DNA of 25,606 nt from JAFGJU01 sp964570935 (GTDB lineage Bacteria; Eisenbacteria; RBG-16-71-46; JAFGJU01), in assembly GCA_964570935.1 (NCBI GenBank), contig CAZMZP010000026.1:1-25606 (forward strand), written 5' to 3'. Made by a program: the position numbers and the translations under genes. The stretch's first letter is position 1. Each line of letters opens with the position of its first letter. This document shows positions 6,596 through 15,816 of the stretch, in pieces. Under the pieces are notes generated by a model. That model searched no databases and was not told the DNA's origin. It worked only from the letters and a program-made list of their open reading frames with translations.

Positions 6596-8089
6596 ATGAG
6601 ACTGAAGGAACTGCTGCGCGACATGCCGACCAAGACCGTGAGCGGTCCCGACGACGTCGAGATCACGCAGGTCGCGTACGACTCCAGGAAGGTGAAGCCC
6701 GGAGCGATGTTCTTCTCCGTGGCCGGCCTCCGTACGGACGGCCTGGCGTACGTGAAGGACGCGGTGTCCTCCGGCGCCGCGGCCGTCGTGCTGGACAGAG
6801 ACGTCGCGGTCGGCGGCGCGACCAAGGTCCTCGTGCCGGACGTCAGAACGGCCCTGGCCCGGGCCGCGTGCGCGTTCCACGGCCATCCGTCCCGTACGCT
6901 CAAGACCGTGGGGATCACCGGCACCAACGGCAAGACGACCGTTTCTTACCTGGTGAGGTCGATCTGCGCGGTGGCGGGTTTCAAGGCCGGCGTCGTGGGC
7001 ACCATCGGCTACGACCTGGGAGACGTGAAATTGAAGGGGGCGCACACAACTCCGGAGGCGCCGGACTTCCAGGAGCTGCTCGCGGGCATGCTGAAACAAG
7101 GAATGACTCACGCCGCGGTCGAGGTGTCGTCCCACGCGCTGGCACAACGGCGGTCGTACGGAACGGAGTTCGACGTGGCAGTGTTCACGAACCTGAGCAG
7201 GGACCACCTTGACTACCACCACACTTTCGAGGAATACAGGGACGCCAAGCTGAAGCTCTTCACGAAGGAGGAGCGGGGCTCCGTTCGGAAATCCCCGGTG
7301 AGCGTGCTGAACGCGGACGACCACGCCTTTCCGGCCTTCAGGGACGCGTCCGTCGCCTCGGGCGACGCGGTGTGCGCCTATTCTCTGGCGGGCGCCGCAG
7401 ACTTGGCCGTGCGGGACGTGGAGCTCCTGTCTGGCGGCAGCAGCTTCTCGCTCGTCTGGAAGGGCGAGGCTCTGAGAGTCAGGCTCTCCATCCCTGGAGC
7501 GTTCAACGTCATGAACGCTCTTGCCGGGTTCGGCGCCGGCGTCTCTCTGGGAATCGACGCCGGCAAGGTGGTCGCGGGCCTGGAAGCGCTCAAGGGAGTG
7601 AAGGGCAGGATCGAGCGCGTGGACATGGGCCAGGACTTCTCCGTGTTCATCGATTACGCACACACTCCGGACGCGCTGGGCAACATACTGAAGACAGTGC
7701 GGCAAATCACGAAACGGGAGCTCGTCTGCGTGTTCGGCTGCGGCGGGGACAGGGACAGGGGAAAGAGGAATGAGATGGGGGCCGTCTCGGGCGGCCTGGC
7801 GGACCTGACGATAGTGACGTCCGACAACCCCAGGAGCGAGGAGCCCCTCTCCATAATCGCGCAGATAGAGGAAGGACTGAAGCGGGCGGGTGGCCGCTAC
7901 TCGGTCGTGCCCGACCGCAGGGAGGCGATAAAGAACGCGCTGGCCGGAGCCAGGCAGGGCGACAGCGTGGTGATAGCGGGAAAGGGGCACGAGGACTACC
8001 AGATAGTCGGGAAGGAAGTGCGGCACTTCGACGACAGGGAAGTGGCGGAAGAATTCCTTTGTGCCCGGCGGGAATCGCGTGCGAACTGA
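6596..8089 (+). CDS. murE: UDP-MurNAc-L-Ala-D-Glu:meso-diaminopimelate ligase MurE
   Basis: MurE adds the third residue of the stem peptide with ATP, in the cytoplasm. The 497-residue protein shows the N-terminal UDP-binding domain (AYDSRKVKPGAMFFSVAG), the ATP-binding loop GTNGKTT (109-115), TTPEAPDFQ and EVSSHAL of the substrate pocket, NLSRDHLDYH, and IDYAHTPDAL before the C-terminal domain. DNPR at 410-413 is the signature of enzymes specific for meso-diaminopimelate rather than lysine. The peptidoglycan is therefore probably of the DAP type. AAGGA at 6587-6591, four to five bases before ATG 6596, supports this start. A longer reading frame from 6509 would overlap the end of ftsI and lacks support. 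The stop codon lies within a 24-bp tandem duplication that continues into the gap before murF. Confidence 0.96.
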   Translation: MRLKELLRDMPTKTVSGPDDVEITQVAYDSRKVKPGAMFFSVAGLRTDGLAYVKDAVSSGAAAVVLDRDVAVGGATKVLVPDVRTALARAACAFHGHPSRTLKTVGITGTNGKTTVSYLVRSICAVAGFKAGVVGTIGYDLGDVKLKGAHTTPEAPDFQELLAGMLKQGMTHAAVEVSSHALAQRRSYGTEFDVAVFTNLSRDHLDYHHTFEEYRDAKLKLFTKEERGSVRKSPVSVLNADDHAFPAFRDASVASGDAVCAYSLAGAADLAVRDVELLSGGSSFSLVWKGEALRVRLSIPGAFNVMNALAGFGAGVSLGIDAGKVVAGLEALKGVKGRIERVDMGQDFSVFIDYAHTPDALGNILKTVRQITKRELVCVFGCGGDRDRGKRNEMGAVSGGLADLTIVTSDNPRSEEPLSIIAQIEEGLKRAGGRYSVVPDRREAIKNALAGARQGDSVVIAGKGHEDYQIVGKEVRHFDDREVAEEFLCARRESRAN

Positions 8090-8124
8090 GCCGCGCGAAC
8101 AGGCGCGAACTGAGCCGGGCGAAC
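8081..8124 (+). repeat. 24-bp period tandem duplication across the murE stop codon
   Basis: A 20-base block beginning GCGAACTGAGCCG is found at 8081-8100 and 8105-8124 with a single mismatch. GCGAACTGA starts again at 8119 as a partial third copy. The first copy contains the murE stop (TGA 8087-8089). Because the period is a multiple of three, the second copy holds another in-frame stop at 8111-8113. It looks like recent replication slippage in the murE-murF spacer. Confidence 0.75.
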
Positions 8125-8150
8125 TGAAACAAACGGACTGAGGCGGGGAC

Positions 8151-9590
8151 ATGAGGCCGGGGTTCACAACAAAAGAGATCAAGAAGGCGACGGGGGCGAT
8201 GTGCGCCGGCGAGGAGGCGGCGAGGAGACTCCCCGAATCCGTTAGCGGAGTCTCCATCGATTCCAGGACGGTGAGGCCCGGAGAGCTGTTCGTGGCCCTC
8301 AGGGGCGCGGCCCTGGACGGCCACGGCTTCGTGAGTCAGGCCCTGGCCTGCGGCGCCTCCGCCGCGCTCGTGTCGTCCGAATGGCTGGGTTCGCTCGAAC
8401 CCGAAGACCGCGCCAGACCCCTGCTCGGCGTGCGGGACACTCTCGTGGCGTTCCAGGAACTGGGCAGGTACAACAGGATAAGGGTGAACCCCAGGGTCGT
8501 GGCGGTCACCGGCAGCAACGGCAAGACCACAACGAAGGAGATGATAGCCGCCGTATCCGCAACGTCGTACAAGACCACCAGGACCGAGGGCAATCTCAAC
8601 AACCAGTTCGGGGTGCCCATCACTCTGCTTGAGCTCCAGCAGGGAGACGAGGTGGCCGTGGTCGAGATGGGCATGAACCGTCCGGGCGAGATAGCGCGCC
8701 TGGCCGCGCTGTGCATGCCGTCCGTGGGAGTCATCACCAACGCCTCCGCCGCGCACCTGGAGGGCATGGGCACGGTGCTGGAAGTGGCCAAGGCGAAAAG
8801 CGAGCTCGCTGAAGAGCTCGACAGGGACGACTGGCTGGTCATCCACAGGGATTCGGAGGAGCTATTCAGGCTCAACTGCGGGAGGCACGTGAGACTCATC
8901 ACGTTCGGGACCTCGCCCCAGAGCGACTTGAGCCCAAGCAGCGTGCGCTACCTGGGAATGGACGGCACCGAGCTTGAAGTGAGCGGATTCCCGACGGTCA
9001 GGATCCGGCTTCTGGGAAAGCAGAACGTCCTGAACGCTCTGGCCGCTCTGGCCGCGTCCAGGGCGCTGGGCGTGCCGCCGGAAAAGGCGGCCGCGGCCCT
9101 GGCTTCGGTCAAGCCGACGGCGGGCCGCATGGAGATGAAGACGATAGGCCCGGCGTCCTTCATCGACGACACCTACAACGCGAATCCCGGGTCCATGGAG
9201 CTGGCCCTGGACACGCTCTTGGCGCTGGACGGCTTCACCAGAAAGGTGGCCATCCTGGGCGACATGCTGGAGCTGGGCGAAACAGCGGAAAAGTGGCACT
9301 TCGAGCTGGGAGGGAGCGCGGCGCGGGCGGACCTCGTCATCCTGTACGGACAGTTCGCTGACGCGGTCAGGCGTGGAGCCGAGGCCGCCGGGATGAGGCC
9401 GGGTTCGGTCTTCGTGGCCGGCTCGCACTCGGAGGCTGCCGAGCGCGTCGCATCGTCCTGGGCCGGAGGTGACCTGTACCTGGTCAAGGGCTCCAGGGGC
9501 ATGAAGATGGAACGAGTGATCGAGGAACTCGAAGGCCGGGCGGGCGTCGCCCTGAATGCCCGTCCGTGCGGCTCGAAGAAGGGGACCTGA
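8151..9590 (+). CDS. murF: UDP-MurNAc-tripeptide:D-alanyl-D-alanine ligase MurF
   Basis: MurF attaches the D-Ala-D-Ala dipeptide to finish UDP-MurNAc-pentapeptide. The 479-residue protein carries SIDSRTVRPGELFVALRG in the N-terminal domain and the ATP loop GSNGKTTTK starting at 121. It also has EGNLNNQFGVP, EMGMNRPGEI, ITNASAAHLE, and the MurF-typical DDTYNANP (339-346), followed by AILGDMLELG. These motifs separate it from the MurC, MurD and MurE paralogues nearby. The ATG at 8151 is preceded by GAGG eight bases upstream. It is separated from murE by 61 bases containing a tandem duplication, and its stop is followed by the mraY start after one base. The ligase that makes its D-Ala-D-Ala substrate (Ddl) is not encoded in this window. 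Confidence 0.96.
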   Translation: MRPGFTTKEIKKATGAMCAGEEAARRLPESVSGVSIDSRTVRPGELFVALRGAALDGHGFVSQALACGASAALVSSEWLGSLEPEDRARPLLGVRDTLVAFQELGRYNRIRVNPRVVAVTGSNGKTTTKEMIAAVSATSYKTTRTEGNLNNQFGVPITLLELQQGDEVAVVEMGMNRPGEIARLAALCMPSVGVITNASAAHLEGMGTVLEVAKAKSELAEELDRDDWLVIHRDSEELFRLNCGRHVRLITFGTSPQSDLSPSSVRYLGMDGTELEVSGFPTVRIRLLGKQNVLNALAALAASRALGVPPEKAAAALASVKPTAGRMEMKTIGPASFIDDTYNANPGSMELALDTLLALDGFTRKVAILGDMLELGETAEKWHFELGGSAARADLVILYGQFADAVRRGAEAAGMRPGSVFVAGSHSEAAERVASSWAGGDLYLVKGSRGMKMERVIEELEGRAGVALNARPCGSKKGT

Positions 9591-9591
9591 G

Positions 9592-10677
9592 GTGTTCTAT
9601 CACCTTCTGTATCCGCTGCGCGAGTACGTCTCGTTCTTCAACCTTTTCAGGTACATCACGTTCCGTGCGGCTTACGCCGGCGTGACCGCGCTCCTGGTGT
9701 GCCTGATACTGGGGCCGCCGCTCATCAGGCGGCTCAGGGCGTTCAAGGTCAAGCAGACCATACGCGAAGACGGGCCCGCGACCCACTTCACCAAGGAAGG
9801 CACTCCGACGATGGGCGGTCTCCTGATTCTGATCGCCATAGTCGTGTCCACGCTGTTGTGGGGGAACCTGGCCAACAGAATGGTCATCATGGCTCTGCTG
9901 TCGACTCTATGGCTGGGCGCGATAGGGTTCCTGGACGACTACCTGAGGGTCGTGAAGAAACACCCGAAGGGACTGAAGGGACGCTACAAACTGCTGGCTC
10001 AGGGGGCGCTCGGACTGACGATGGGTCTCATCCTCTACCTGGCGCCGGTGGACAAGGAAAGCGTGGGCTGGACGAACGTTCCTTTCCTGAAGGACATGGC
10101 GCTGTACTTCGGGCCGTTCTACGTGGTGTTCGTGATGCTCGTCATAACCGGGAGCTCCAACGCGGTCAACCTGACCGACGGCCTGGACGGGCTGGCCATC
10201 GGAGCCGTCTCGTTCGTGGCCCTGGCGTTCGGAATCATGAGCTACGTCACCGGGCACGTGAAGATCGCGGAGTATCTGAACATCTACTACATAGACGGTT
10301 GCGGCGAGCTGTCCGTGTACTGCGGGGCCGTGATGGGCGCGGCTCTGGGCTTCCTCTGGTTCAATTGTCATCCGGCGGACGTGTTCATGGGCGACACCGG
10401 CGCCCTGGCGTTGGGCGGCGCGCTGGGGACGGTGGCCGTGCTGATAAAGCGCGAGCTGCTGCTGGTCATAGTCGGAGGCGTGTTCGTCATCGAGACGGTC
10501 TCCGTGATGCTTCAGGTGGCGTCTTTCAGACTGAGGGGACGCAGGATATTCAAGATGACGCCGATTCACCACCACTTCGAGCTGATGGGATGGCCCGAGA
10601 CTCGCGTCGTGGTGCGGTTCTGGATAATGGCGGCGCTCCTCGCGCTCGTCACAATCACAACTTTAAAAATACAGTGA
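9592..10677 (+). CDS. mraY: Phospho-MurNAc-pentapeptide transferase MraY
   Basis: MraY transfers phospho-MurNAc-pentapeptide to undecaprenyl phosphate, making lipid I in the inner membrane. With the GTG at 9592 the protein has 361 residues, essentially the E. coli length. It begins with FYHLLYPL and FNLFRYITFRAA, as is typical. Conserved catalytic and binding stretches are GTPTMGG, FLDDYLRV, NLTDGLDGLA, DVFMGDTGALALGG and IHHHFELMG, set among about ten hydrophobic helices. GGGG about seven bases before the GTG acts as the ribosome-binding site. An upstream ATG at 9556 would overlap murF by 35 bases and add a non-hydrophobic extension, so I reject it. The TGA stop overlaps a GTG that could also start murD (10674). 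Confidence 0.96.
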   Translation: MFYHLLYPLREYVSFFNLFRYITFRAAYAGVTALLVCLILGPPLIRRLRAFKVKQTIREDGPATHFTKEGTPTMGGLLILIAIVVSTLLWGNLANRMVIMALLSTLWLGAIGFLDDYLRVVKKHPKGLKGRYKLLAQGALGLTMGLILYLAPVDKESVGWTNVPFLKDMALYFGPFYVVFVMLVITGSSNAVNLTDGLDGLAIGAVSFVALAFGIMSYVTGHVKIAEYLNIYYIDGCGELSVYCGAVMGAALGFLWFNCHPADVFMGDTGALALGGALGTVAVLIKRELLLVIVGGVFVIETVSVMLQVASFRLRGRRIFKMTPIHHHFELMGWPETRVVVRFWIMAALLALVTITTLKIQ

Positions 10678-10691
10678 GCGAGGTGCGAACC

Positions 10692-12134
10692 GTGACTTCG
10701 GACGGAACTGAGAAGGCAGGCTCGGACAGGACGCGGGCTCGAGCGGTCGCTCCGTCGTTCGCCGGAAAGAGCGTCCTGGTCGTGGGCTTGGGAAGGAGCG
10801 GTCTCGCGGCCTCGGAGGTCCTTCGCAGGTACGACTGCGACGTGACGGCCACGGACACGAGCCCGAAGTCGGAACTGGAGCCGGAGGCCAGGGCTCTGGA
10901 GGAGCAGGGAGTCAGGCTGGTGCTGGGCGGGCACGACTCCGCGCTTCTCAAAGGAAAGCAGCTCATCGTGCTGAGCCCGGGTGTGCCGAGGACGATCCCT
11001 CTCGTACAGGAAGCCCTCAGGCACGGCATACCGGTCCTGAGCGAGATCGAAGTAGCGTGGGAGCTCTCGCGCGCGCCCATCGTGGCGGTCACCGGCACGA
11101 ACGGAAAGAGCACCGTGGTCACGCTGCTGGGCAAGATAGTGGCCGCGGCCGGGTTCGAGGTCGCGGTGGCCGGCAACATCGGCATCCCGCTCTGCGCCGT
11201 GGCCGAGAGCATTCCTCCGGAAGGAGTCATCGTCGCGGAAATAAGCAGCTTCCAGCTCGAGAGCGTGGACAGGTTCCACGCGAAGGTGGCGGTCCTGCTC
11301 AACATCACTCCCGACCACCTGGACAGGTATCCGGACGTGGAGAGTTACACGGCCGCCAAGGCGAGGGTGTTCGCGAACCAGACGCCCTCCGATTTCGCGG
11401 TGTTGAACGCCGACGACCCCGCCCAGAAGGTGTTCGCCGCGACGCTGGGCGCGAAGATTCTGAGCTTCTCGTTCGCGGAGAGAAAGGTGCGGCACGGAGC
11501 GTTCGTGCGAGGGAAGAGCTTCTGGTTCAGGGACGCGAACGGGGAGACGGAGATAACCGGCGTGGACGACGTGCCGCTGAAGGGCCCGCACAACATCGCG
11601 AACGTGATGGCGTGCGTGTGCGCCTCCGCCGCGGCCGGCGTCGCGCCCGCCGCGATGAAGACGCCCATCGAGGAGTTCAAGGGTCTCGAGCACCGGCTGG
11701 AGGAGGTCGCGGAGATAGACCGCGTGATGTTCGTCAACGACTCCAAGGCCACGAACGTGGACTCGATGAAGTACGCCCTTCTTTCGTTCGAGAAGCCCGT
11801 GGTCCTCATAGCGGGCGGCAAGGACAAGGGCGGCAACTTCGCGAAGCTGGCCTCGCTCGCCTCGGAGAAGGTCAAAGCTCTGGTGCTGATAGGCCAGGCG
11901 GCGGAGAAGATCAAGAGCTCCTGGCCGTCGATCAAGGCCCACGCCGCGGGCTCGATGGAGGAGGCAGTGGCCACGGCGCTCAAGCTCGCCGGGCCGGACG
12001 AAGTAGTGCTGCTCGCGCCGGGCTGCGCGAGCTTCGATATGTTCAAGGATTTCGAACACAGGGGCCGGGTGTTCAAAGAAGCGGTGCACGCGCTGGCGCG
12101 AACGGGGGCGGGTTCGGACGGGCCCAACAAGTAA
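10692..12134 (+). CDS. murD: UDP-MurNAc-L-alanine:D-glutamate ligase MurD
   Basis: MurD adds D-glutamate to UDP-MurNAc-L-alanine using ATP. The protein begins with a Rossmann-like UDP-binding domain (SVLVVGLGRSGLAAS). It has LSPGVPRTIPLV and SEIEVAWEL, then the ATP loop GTNGKST (135-141), NIGIPL, AEISSFQLE, NITPDHLDRY, HRLEEVAEI, NDSKATN, IAGGKDKG and LLAPGCASFDMF. All are typical MurD sites. Three in-frame GTG codons are possible starts (10674, 10683, 10692). I chose 10692 (480 aa) because GAGG at 10680-10683 lies eight bases upstream; 10674 would overlap the mraY stop and may be used by translational coupling. The N-terminal extension before the conserved domain is rich in charged residues and not characteristic. 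A much longer open frame upstream is only the shadow of mraY. Confidence 0.94.
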   Translation: MTSDGTEKAGSDRTRARAVAPSFAGKSVLVVGLGRSGLAASEVLRRYDCDVTATDTSPKSELEPEARALEEQGVRLVLGGHDSALLKGKQLIVLSPGVPRTIPLVQEALRHGIPVLSEIEVAWELSRAPIVAVTGTNGKSTVVTLLGKIVAAAGFEVAVAGNIGIPLCAVAESIPPEGVIVAEISSFQLESVDRFHAKVAVLLNITPDHLDRYPDVESYTAAKARVFANQTPSDFAVLNADDPAQKVFAATLGAKILSFSFAERKVRHGAFVRGKSFWFRDANGETEITGVDDVPLKGPHNIANVMACVCASAAAGVAPAAMKTPIEEFKGLEHRLEEVAEIDRVMFVNDSKATNVDSMKYALLSFEKPVVLIAGGKDKGGNFAKLASLASEKVKALVLIGQAAEKIKSSWPSIKAHAAGSMEEAVATALKLAGPDEVVLLAPGCASFDMFKDFEHRGRVFKEAVHALARTGAGSDGPNK

Positions 12135-12165
12135 GGTCGCGGTCGCGAGACCGGCGGAGGTTCCG

Positions 12166-13311
12166 GTGCTGGAAGTGCTCAAAGCGGGCAAGGACAGGAA
12201 GCTGATGGGAGCGACCCTGCTCCTCATGGTAGTGGGACTCCTCATGGTCTACACGTCCAGCGCGGGCCTCGGGGCCGCCAGGTTCGCGGGCGATTTCGAC
12301 CACTACTTCAAGCATCAGGCCGTGCGGGCGCTCATCGCCTTCGTGGCCATGGCGCTGGCCATGAACCTGGACTACCACCGCCTTCAGAGCAAGGCGCCGC
12401 TGGTGCTGCTCGTGGCGGTCGCCGCGCTCGTGGCGCTGATAGTGCCCGGAATAGGCAGGGAAGTGAGAGGAGCCACGCGGCAGATACCGGGCCTGCCGGT
12501 GCAGCCCAGTGAGCTTGCCAGGTTCGCCGTGGTGCTGTACGTGAGCGCGTTCCTGGCCAAGAAGGGTGAGGCCGGTTCGTTCAAACTGTGCATCCTGCCT
12601 TGCTTCGCCGTGACCCTCGGCGCGGCGGGGCTCGTGCTCATTCAGCCCAGCCTGGGCAGCGCCGTCGTCCTCATCCTGGTGAGCACGGTCGTGCTCTACG
12701 TGGGAGGGGCGCGCATAAAACATCTGGCCATGGTGCTGGGTACGGGCGCGATGGCCGGAATCGTATGCATTCTCAGTAACCCCTATCAGCTGACCAGAAT
12801 AAAGGGCTTTCTTGGCCAGGGGAATCAGTACCAGGTGGATCAGAGTCTCCTGGCTCTGGGCACAGGCGGGGTCATAGGAAAAGGTATCGGGAGAAGCATG
12901 CAGAAATACCTTTTCCTCCCTGACCCTCACACGGACTTCGTGTTCGCCATCTACGGCGAAGAGACCGGGTTCGTAGGTTGCCTGCTGCTGGTAACGCTGT
13001 TCGTGTTCCTGATGGTCCGGGGGCTCAAGGTCGCGGCAAACGCGCCCGACAGGTTCGGGTTCCTGCTCGCGACCGGGCTGACGGCCAGCATAGGGTTGTT
13101 CTTCGCTTTCAACGTGGGCGTCGTCACGGGCATCATGCCGACGACGGGACTTCCCCTGCCCTTCATCAGCTATGGCGGGTCGGCGCTCCTCATGAACGCC
13201 ATCGCCATCGGAGTGCTGCTCAACATATCCGGGCACAGGGCCAGGGAAGGAGTCTCTTCCGGCAGGAGCCTGTGGAAGAGAAACGTGATCCGCATTACGG
13301 AGATTCGCTGA
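12166..13311 (+). CDS. ftsW: Septal peptidoglycan polymerase FtsW (SEDS family)
   Basis: FtsW polymerises lipid II into glycan strands at the septum together with FtsI. The 381-residue protein is strongly hydrophobic with about ten membrane helices and carries the SEDS signatures: VQPSELARFAVVLY, IQPSLGSAVV, KYLFLPDPHTDFVFAIYGEETGF, and GLPLPFISYGGSALL near the C-terminus. The GTG start at 12166 has GGAGG five bases upstream (12156-12160). Its stop TGA overlaps the murG ATG by one base. The alternative, the elongation polymerase RodA, is less likely because the gene sits between murD and murG in the standard ftsW position. Confidence 0.94.
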   Translation: MLEVLKAGKDRKLMGATLLLMVVGLLMVYTSSAGLGAARFAGDFDHYFKHQAVRALIAFVAMALAMNLDYHRLQSKAPLVLLVAVAALVALIVPGIGREVRGATRQIPGLPVQPSELARFAVVLYVSAFLAKKGEAGSFKLCILPCFAVTLGAAGLVLIQPSLGSAVVLILVSTVVLYVGGARIKHLAMVLGTGAMAGIVCILSNPYQLTRIKGFLGQGNQYQVDQSLLALGTGGVIGKGIGRSMQKYLFLPDPHTDFVFAIYGEETGFVGCLLLVTLFVFLMVRGLKVAANAPDRFGFLLATGLTASIGLFFAFNVGVVTGIMPTTGLPLPFISYGGSALLMNAIAIGVLLNISGHRAREGVSSGRSLWKRNVIRITEIR

Positions 13312-14438
13312 TGCGCATACTTATGGCAGGAGGCGGGACAGGCGGGCATCTTTACCCCGCGATCGCAGTGGCTCAGGAACTGGCCGGCAGGCCGAAGGGA
13401 CCAGACATCCTGTTCGTAGTCGGCCGCAAGGGCATGGAACGGGAGATCGTGGCACAGTACGGGTTCAAGCTCGTGCGGATCTCGGCCAAAGGGATGCCCA
13501 GGAAAGCCGGAATCCGGCTCGTGGGCTTCGCGGCCGCGACCTTCGTGTCCTTGTTCGAAGTGTTGGCCATCTTGTTGAGGTGGAGGCCGGACGTGATTCT
13601 GGGAACCGGAGGCTACGTGAGCGGCCCGGTGCTCACGTTGGGATGGTTGCTCGGAATCCCGTGCGTCGTCCAGGAGCAGAACAGCGTGCCGGGGCTGACT
13701 AATCGGTTCCTGTCACGCTTCGCGAACGAGGTCCATCTCACGTTCGCCGAATCCAGGAAGTACTTCAAGAGAAAGGACAATCTCAAACTGACCGGCAACC
13801 CGGTGAGGAGGGAACTCCTGAAATGTGACAGGGACTCGGCCGTGCAGAAGCTCGGGCTTAACTCGGAGCGGATGACGGTGCTCGTGATGGGCGGCTCGAC
13901 CGGCGCCCACAGCCTCAACCTGGCGGCCATCGGGGCTCTCAATAAGCTGTTCCATCGCAAAGACTTGCAGTTCATTCTGCAGACCGGAAAACAGGACTTC
14001 GAGTGGGTCCGCCAGTCGGTCGAACCGTTCGGAGACAGGATCGTGGTCATGCCGTACGTCGTGTCCGTGGGCGAGGTCTACTGCTGCGCCGACCTCATGG
14101 TCTGCCGGGCGGGAGCGATGACGATTTCGGAGGTGGCCGCGTGCGGCATACCGGCGATTTTTGTGCCGTACCCCTACGCCATATATGACCATCAAGTCCA
14201 GAATGCACGAAATCTTGTGGACAGGGGGGCGGCGGAGATGATACTTGACAGAGAGTTGAATGCGGATATTCTTGCCGCGACCATAGGCAGGCTCACGAGC
14301 GACGAGAGCCGGCTCAAGCGTATGTCGATAAGCGCCCGCAGCTTCGCCAGGCTGGACACGGCGGAGAGAATAGCGAAGTCCCTGGTTGACATCGGCCAAT
14401 CAGGACACAGGAGCGTCCGGAATGTACACAACTATTAG
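13311..14438 (+). CDS. murG: Lipid II synthase MurG (GlcNAc transferase)
   Basis: MurG transfers GlcNAc from UDP-GlcNAc to lipid I at the cytoplasmic membrane face. The 375-residue protein begins MRILMAGGGTGGHLYPAIAV, with the GGTGGH loop. It continues with GRKGMEREIV, GTGGYVSGP, QEQNSVPGLTNR, TGNPVR, VMGGSTGAHSLN, CRAGAMTISEVAACGIPAI, YPYAIYDHQVQNA and a second-domain nucleotide-sugar site. These are the three G-loops and UDP-GlcNAc residues of the GT28 family. The ATG overlaps the ftsW stop by one base (TGATG), and GGAG lies about ten bases upstream. The 3' end overlaps murC by 17 bases. All this points to a single transcript with coupled translation. Confidence 0.96.
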   Translation: MRILMAGGGTGGHLYPAIAVAQELAGRPKGPDILFVVGRKGMEREIVAQYGFKLVRISAKGMPRKAGIRLVGFAAATFVSLFEVLAILLRWRPDVILGTGGYVSGPVLTLGWLLGIPCVVQEQNSVPGLTNRFLSRFANEVHLTFAESRKYFKRKDNLKLTGNPVRRELLKCDRDSAVQKLGLNSERMTVLVMGGSTGAHSLNLAAIGALNKLFHRKDLQFILQTGKQDFEWVRQSVEPFGDRIVVMPYVVSVGEVYCCADLMVCRAGAMTISEVAACGIPAIFVPYPYAIYDHQVQNARNLVDRGAAEMILDRELNADILAATIGRLTSDESRLKRMSISARSFARLDTAERIAKSLVDIGQSGHRSVRNVHNY

Positions 14439-15816
14439 GCGCATTCATCTGATAGGGATCGGCGGGACCGGCATGAGCGGCATCGCGGAGGTGCTCCTCA
14501 ACCAGGGCTACGACGTGTCGGGCTCGGACATAAAGCACACCGAGGTGACGGAGACTCTGGAGAGGCTGGGAGGCAGGGTGTTCTACGCCCACGACGCGGC
14601 GAACCTCGAGGGCGCGCACGTGGTGGTCGTCTCCTCGGCCATAAGGAGCGACAACCCGGAGCTGGCCGCCGCGAAGGCGAGAAACATACCCGTCATCTCG
14701 CGGGCGGAGATGCTGGCGGAGCTGATGCGCCAGAAATACGGCGTGGCCATAGCCGGCGCGCACGGCAAGACAACCACCACCTCCATGATCGCCTCCGTTC
14801 TCACTCACGGCTATCTCGCTCCGACCATAGTGATCGGCGGTCGGCTCAGGTCCACGAACAGGAACGCGAAGCTGGGCACGGGCCAGTTCTTCGTCGCGGA
14901 AGCCGACGAGAGCGACGGGTCCTTCCTGAGGCTGTCTCCGACCATCGCCGTCATCACGACTATCGACGAGGAGCACCTGGATTACTACAAGAACCTGGAC
15001 AACATAAAGGACGCGTTCGTGGAGTTCGCCAACAAGGTCCCGTTCTACGGCGCCACGGTGGTCTGCGCCGACGACGAGAACGTGCGTTCCATCATGCCGC
15101 GCATCACCAGGAGGGTGCTGACGTACGGGCTCAACGGCGGCTCGGACGTCTCCGCGACCGACATCACTCAGAGCGGGCTCGCCATGCGATACAGGGCGCT
15201 GGTGAAGGGGGAGATCCTGGGCGAGATCACCCTCAGAATGCCGGGAAGGCACAACGTATACAACTCCCTGGCCGCGCTGACCGTCGGACTGGAGCTCAGA
15301 GTCGAGTTCGAGGCCATCAAGAGGGCGCTTCAGGAGTTCGAGGGAGTGAGGCGCAGGTTCGAGATAAAGGGCGAATCCTGCGGAGTGACGGTGCTGGACG
15401 ACTACGGGCATCACCCGACCGAGATCAGGGCCGTCCTCGACACAGCGAGGACGATCTGGAAGGGCAGGATACTGGCGGTGTTTCAGCCGCACAGGTACAC
15501 CAGAACCTCTCTGCTGGCCGCGCAGTTCGGCAGGGCGTTCGATTCCTGCGATCACGTTTACCTGACGGACATCTACCCCGCCGGAGAGGAGCCCATCAAG
15601 GGAGTCAGCTCGGAGACCATCGCGGCGGAGATCCGGAAGAGACAGAAGGCCGAGGTGACGCTCAGGCCCGACTTGAAGGCGATAGAAGAGACGATAATCA
15701 CGGAGCTGGCCTCGGGCGACGTCGTCGTCACACTCGGCGCCGGCGACATCTGGAGATTCGGCGAGAGTCTGCTGGCGAGGCTTCGCGCGGGCAAACAAAG
15801 TGTGGGATGCAAGTAG
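14422..15816 (+). CDS. murC: UDP-MurNAc:L-alanine ligase MurC
   Basis: MurC adds the first stem-peptide residue, L-alanine, to UDP-MurNAc. The N-terminus has IHLIGIGGTGMSGIAEVL, the MurC-specific form of the nucleotide-binding loop, then VSGSDIK and SSAIRSDNPEL. The ATP loop is GAHGKTTTT (from 112), where histidine replaces the Thr/Ser-Asn of the other Mur ligases. EADESDGSFL, TTIDEEHLDYY, GHHPTEI (HH at 330-331) and FQPHRYTRT complete the picture. The start at 14422 is supported by AGGAG at 14409-14413. It gives 464 residues, starting just before the conserved loop; an ATG at 14386 would add 12 residues. It overlaps murG by 17 bases and murB by 17 bases. Confidence 0.95.
   Translation: MYTTIRRIHLIGIGGTGMSGIAEVLLNQGYDVSGSDIKHTEVTETLERLGGRVFYAHDAANLEGAHVVVVSSAIRSDNPELAAAKARNIPVISRAEMLAELMRQKYGVAIAGAHGKTTTTSMIASVLTHGYLAPTIVIGGRLRSTNRNAKLGTGQFFVAEADESDGSFLRLSPTIAVITTIDEEHLDYYKNLDNIKDAFVEFANKVPFYGATVVCADDENVRSIMPRITRRVLTYGLNGGSDVSATDITQSGLAMRYRALVKGEILGEITLRMPGRHNVYNSLAALTVGLELRVEFEAIKRALQEFEGVRRRFEIKGESCGVTVLDDYGHHPTEIRAVLDTARTIWKGRILAVFQPHRYTRTSLLAAQFGRAFDSCDHVYLTDIYPAGEEPIKGVSSETIAAEIRKRQKAEVTLRPDLKAIEETIITELASGDVVVTLGAGDIWRFGESLLARLRAGKQSVGCK

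Noticed and set aside
6161..8257. 698-aa open frame on the - strand over ftsI and murE
   Set aside because: The + strand carries complete FtsI C-terminal and MurE motifs; the reverse frame has none.
9699..10691. N-terminal extension making an 811-aa MurD-containing protein
   Set aside because: The extra part is the out-of-frame shadow of mraY; MurD homology starts after 10692 and a ribosome-binding site precedes that GTG.
12135..12165. Inverted repeat GGTCGCG/CGCGAGACC between murD and ftsW
   Set aside because: The two-base loop and bulge make a stable hairpin unlikely, and there is no T-run.
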